In this document: positions 61,377-64,000 of the stretch, one piece after another
Layout of the letters: every line of letters begins with the position of its first letter
Position numbering within the stretch: the first letter of the stretch is position 1
Origin: Ehretia macrophylla
Taxonomy: Eukaryota > Streptophyta > Magnoliopsida > Boraginales > Ehretiaceae
Direction of reading: 5' to 3'
NCBI GenBank assembly: GCA_037974665.1
Contig: CM075764.1
Span: forward strand, 78,322,325-78,386,324
DNA: 64,000 nt
Notes under the pieces: generated by a model
What the model saw: only the letters and a program-made list of their open reading frames with translations
Databases searched by the model: none
What the model was told of the DNA's origin: nothing
Made by a program: the position numbers and the translations under genes

Positions 61377-63524
61377 TGTCATGGTCCCAATATTCGCTAA
61401 TATAGTCTCTGATACCATAAAGAAAGAAATTAATATCCAAGCTTACAAGAACACCGAACAACCTGGGATCGTGATGTCACGGGTTTAAGAAGATCACTCC
61501 TCTTAAATCCGCTAAGACACACTAAATTAGCCTGAACACTAATATCCACAAAGCAATACATCCAGCCATTAAAACTACTTCCCAAATACATTAAAAAATT
61601 CAATACAATAGTCCTTCATCTCAACTCTTTGATGCTCAAAGTGCACATCTCAATAATAATCCTCCAAATACATCATATTCTACATAAGTTCCACAAATAA
61701 TAAATACATCATCCAAAGCAAGATAATAAAGTAACCACTTCTAATATCCTTGAGGCTCTAACTCAGCTCCACCTGAAATGTTGTTATGAAATGGGGGTGA
61801 GTTTCACAAACTTAGTGAGAGGGGAAGGGGCAATGCACAGGAGATTTTAGAAAACATTTTAATTTTGAAATCCATTTGAAAACATGCTTTTAAAAACCAT
61901 ATGCAATTACAAATATCACGGGCATTCAATAAGCAATTAAAGACAATTAACATGCATTGGAAACAATATCTAGACATTAGACACTTAAAAACATTTAACT
62001 CCAGTAAGCACTTACACATATTTGCCTCAACAAACACTAGAGAACATAAAGCATTTACACTCACTAGCACACTGGCTAGGTACGCTACGCTCAGAGGGAA
62101 CAACCCTCGATCCTATTAACAAGCATTACATTCACTAGCACATTGACTAGGTATGCTACATTCACTAGCACATTGGCTAGGTATGCTACGCTAAGAGGGA
62201 ACAACCCCTCGATCCTATTAACAAGCATTTACATTCACTAGCGCATTGGCTAGGTATGCTACGCTCAGAGGGTTGCCCCTCGATTACATTAACATTTCAC
62301 TTAGTATTTCATATTCATTTCATATTCAATTAACCAAGCAACCAAGCACGTAAACCACACTTAACATATACATTTTCCCCTTCACACAATCCAACTCCAT
62401 TGACACCAATTCAAGCTTTAACAACACGTACAACACAAAAGAATGTAAACAGCATTTAACTCAACACTTTAGCTCAATTGACAACTACCTTTCAACCAAT
62501 AATTAACCCACCTAATAACAATACATATGCACAAACTTTACACAATCATCTTATATACTAACTATATTACATCATAAGTGCAACACATTGGAAATTCTAA
62601 ACATAAAACAATATTAATAAGAAAAATATGAAAACGCATCATTGCTGGAATTTTCTGGAAAATTACCAAAATGCCACTAAACTCCATTAATTCTTGATTT
62701 TAAGCCTTTAAAACAAGCTATGAATATATATTAATGATATACACTTCATATTTAAGCTATAAAACAAGGATTGAACCCATATTTTGCCAAACAACTCAAT
62801 TTACAACTCATATAATCAAACTACAACATCTTATGGTTCAAACTAGCTAAAACTCAAGTATAATGTTCTCTTTGACCTATCTAGCAATAAGCACAAGCAT
62901 ATACAACATTATATAGCATATATATACAAAAATAGAAACCATGATACTTTAAAATCTAGATTTAGAAAAACCCCTTACCTTTGTGGATAAAAATGCAAGA
63001 AATAGCTAGGATGCACCTAGAATAAGCAAGAACTAGCACTAATTTGACTCCAATGGCCTTTGATCTTCATCTTCTTCTTCAATTCTTACTCAAAAACCTA
63101 GAAAATACTATTCCCTTGCTCTTCCTAGCTCATGGCTGAAATGGGGCTGAATTTGGGTGTTTTTGCTTTTGTTTTATTGTTATATAAGCTTAAATAAAAG
63201 TCGAAGGAAGGGTCAAAGAAAGACCAAGTCTTCAAATGGCCAAATGACTAAGTTAGCCTTCTATTTTGCTCCCAATTTCAAGTTTGTCATTCATTAAACA
63301 TTCAAAAATACTCACCTTGTCCTCGATTGGTCAAAGAAGATGAAAAGGTCAACTAATATAATTTAAATGAACTTTAATGCAAATTTAGCTAAATAACACA
63401 AAATAAATCATGTAGTTACATATATTATGTCAAATAATAATTTAAAACAAGTAAATGCACATATTATTTTCAAATAATGACTAAAGTGAATAAATACACA
63501 TGTAATGAATGCTCGGGCCTCACA
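61377..63524 (-). mobile_element. solo LTR with perfect 5-bp target duplication
   Basis: 2148 bp; on the minus strand from TGTGAGGCCCGAGC (63524) to GGGACCATGACA (61377). AATAA flanks both sides (61372-61376, 63525-63529), and gag-fossil sequence lies on either side. A Met-PBS-like TGGTATCAGAGAC on the minus strand (61417-61405) lies 28 bp inside this end, which is odd for a solo LTR. An alternative LTR end at 61475 (CCGTGACA) is possible. Confidence 0.8.
62056..62282. repeat. minisatellite-like tandem repeat inside the solo LTR
   Basis: Units built from ttcactagcacattggctag and gtatgctacgctcagaggg, then ccctcgatcctattaaca, repeat about three to four times, with one unit shortened. Confidence 0.85.
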
Positions 63525-64000
63525 AATAAGGCATATTCTAATTCCTTAAAAAATTATTATTTCTAGAAAATGCACACATCAATTCATTTTGAGCTTTAGA
63601 GATGACTTCTTCCAATTCATCAAATAAAATATCATGCTCATGAGATGAAGAACAACTAGATATGGAAGTTGAACATATCTCTTCATCTTTTGCAATGAAA
63701 CATACAACATCTTCTTCTTGTTCTTCTTCCTCATCTTTTCTTTCTTCTTATTGATATGTCTCCTCAAAAAGTTTCTATATCTCATGTGCCAATGTGCATT
63801 TGCTGATTTGTCTAAATTCATGGTCATCAAATGCACAATAAAGAATATTCATAGCTCGAGCATTTTTGGTGAGTTTGACAATATCTTTCCTAGATAGTTC
63901 ATTATCCATTTATAATACAACATTAGATGGCTCATTTTCAATAATTTCGCATAGAGTATAATCAATTTATTGGATATATGTTTTTATCTTATTCCTTCAA
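63525..64000 (-). mobile_element. Copia-type gag-region fossil, right part, runs off the window
   Basis: Minus-strand remains read AMNILYCAFDDHEF, as in the UBN2-type Copia gag core (about 63820-63865), then an acidic stretch and SISSCSSSHEHDILFDELEE (about 63615-63675). It is the upstream side of the same gag as 58141-61376, separated by the solo LTR. Broken. Confidence 0.65.

Noticed and set aside
62056-62282. Regularly spaced repeats considered as a CRISPR array
   Set aside because: Units are adjacent without unique spacers, in a plant solo LTR; it is a minisatellite.

Overview
This is a stretch of plant nuclear DNA, almost certainly from a eudicot. It is AT-rich, has intron-bearing gene pieces with plant splice sites, and is filled with plant LTR-retrotransposon, LINE and DNA-transposon remains. 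Only one gene looks whole: a single-coding-exon cytochrome b561/DM13/DOMON membrane protein on the minus strand (41713-44427), the counterpart of Arabidopsis At5g54830. Species cannot be named from the sequence.

Layout. 1-3.5 kb: a possible last exon of an upstream gene, then intergenic DNA with an imperfect AT array. 3.53-9.19 kb: a Helitron-like element (5' TC, 3' hairpin plus CTAG) sitting inside a (TA)n tract. It carries co-oriented, intron-containing scraps of at least three unrelated host genes: a phytanoyl-CoA dioxygenase-family gene, an epsilon-type 14-3-3 gene and an AGO4-like Argonaute gene. All are decayed or incomplete. This gene-capturing Helitron is the most interesting object in the window.

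9.5-20.9 kb: an old minus-strand Copia element split by a younger chromodomain Ty3/gypsy element (10744-17082; twin 772-bp LTRs about 3% apart, TATG target duplication). 22.25-37.6 kb: an old Tat-lineage Ty3/gypsy element with an antisense ORF region. It has itself been hit by a 221-bp LTR-like element (TSD CACAT), a 4.5-kb solo LTR (TSD AGGGG) and a Copia-type LTR; a second copy of the Tat 3' end follows. 37.6-41.3 kb: AT-rich, no gene seen.

41.4-44.7 kb: the intact b561 gene with probable introns in both UTRs; the 3' one begins directly after the stop codon. 45.1-46.5 kb: a fold-back element with arms of about 0.36-0.40 kb around CACTA-like sequence. 46.5-57.0 kb: a decayed L1-type LINE (DUF4283/zinc-knuckle ORF1, endonuclease and RT of ORF2), interrupted by long LTRs of one broad family in opposite orientations. 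57.1-64.0 kb: Copia-type LTR and gag remains on the minus strand with internal tandem duplications, hit by another long solo LTR (TSD AATAA).

The window therefore reads as one housekeeping-type gene in a nested transposon landscape. Family names and domain calls are from sequence recognition, without database searches. LTR-element fossils are described only as elements and parts.
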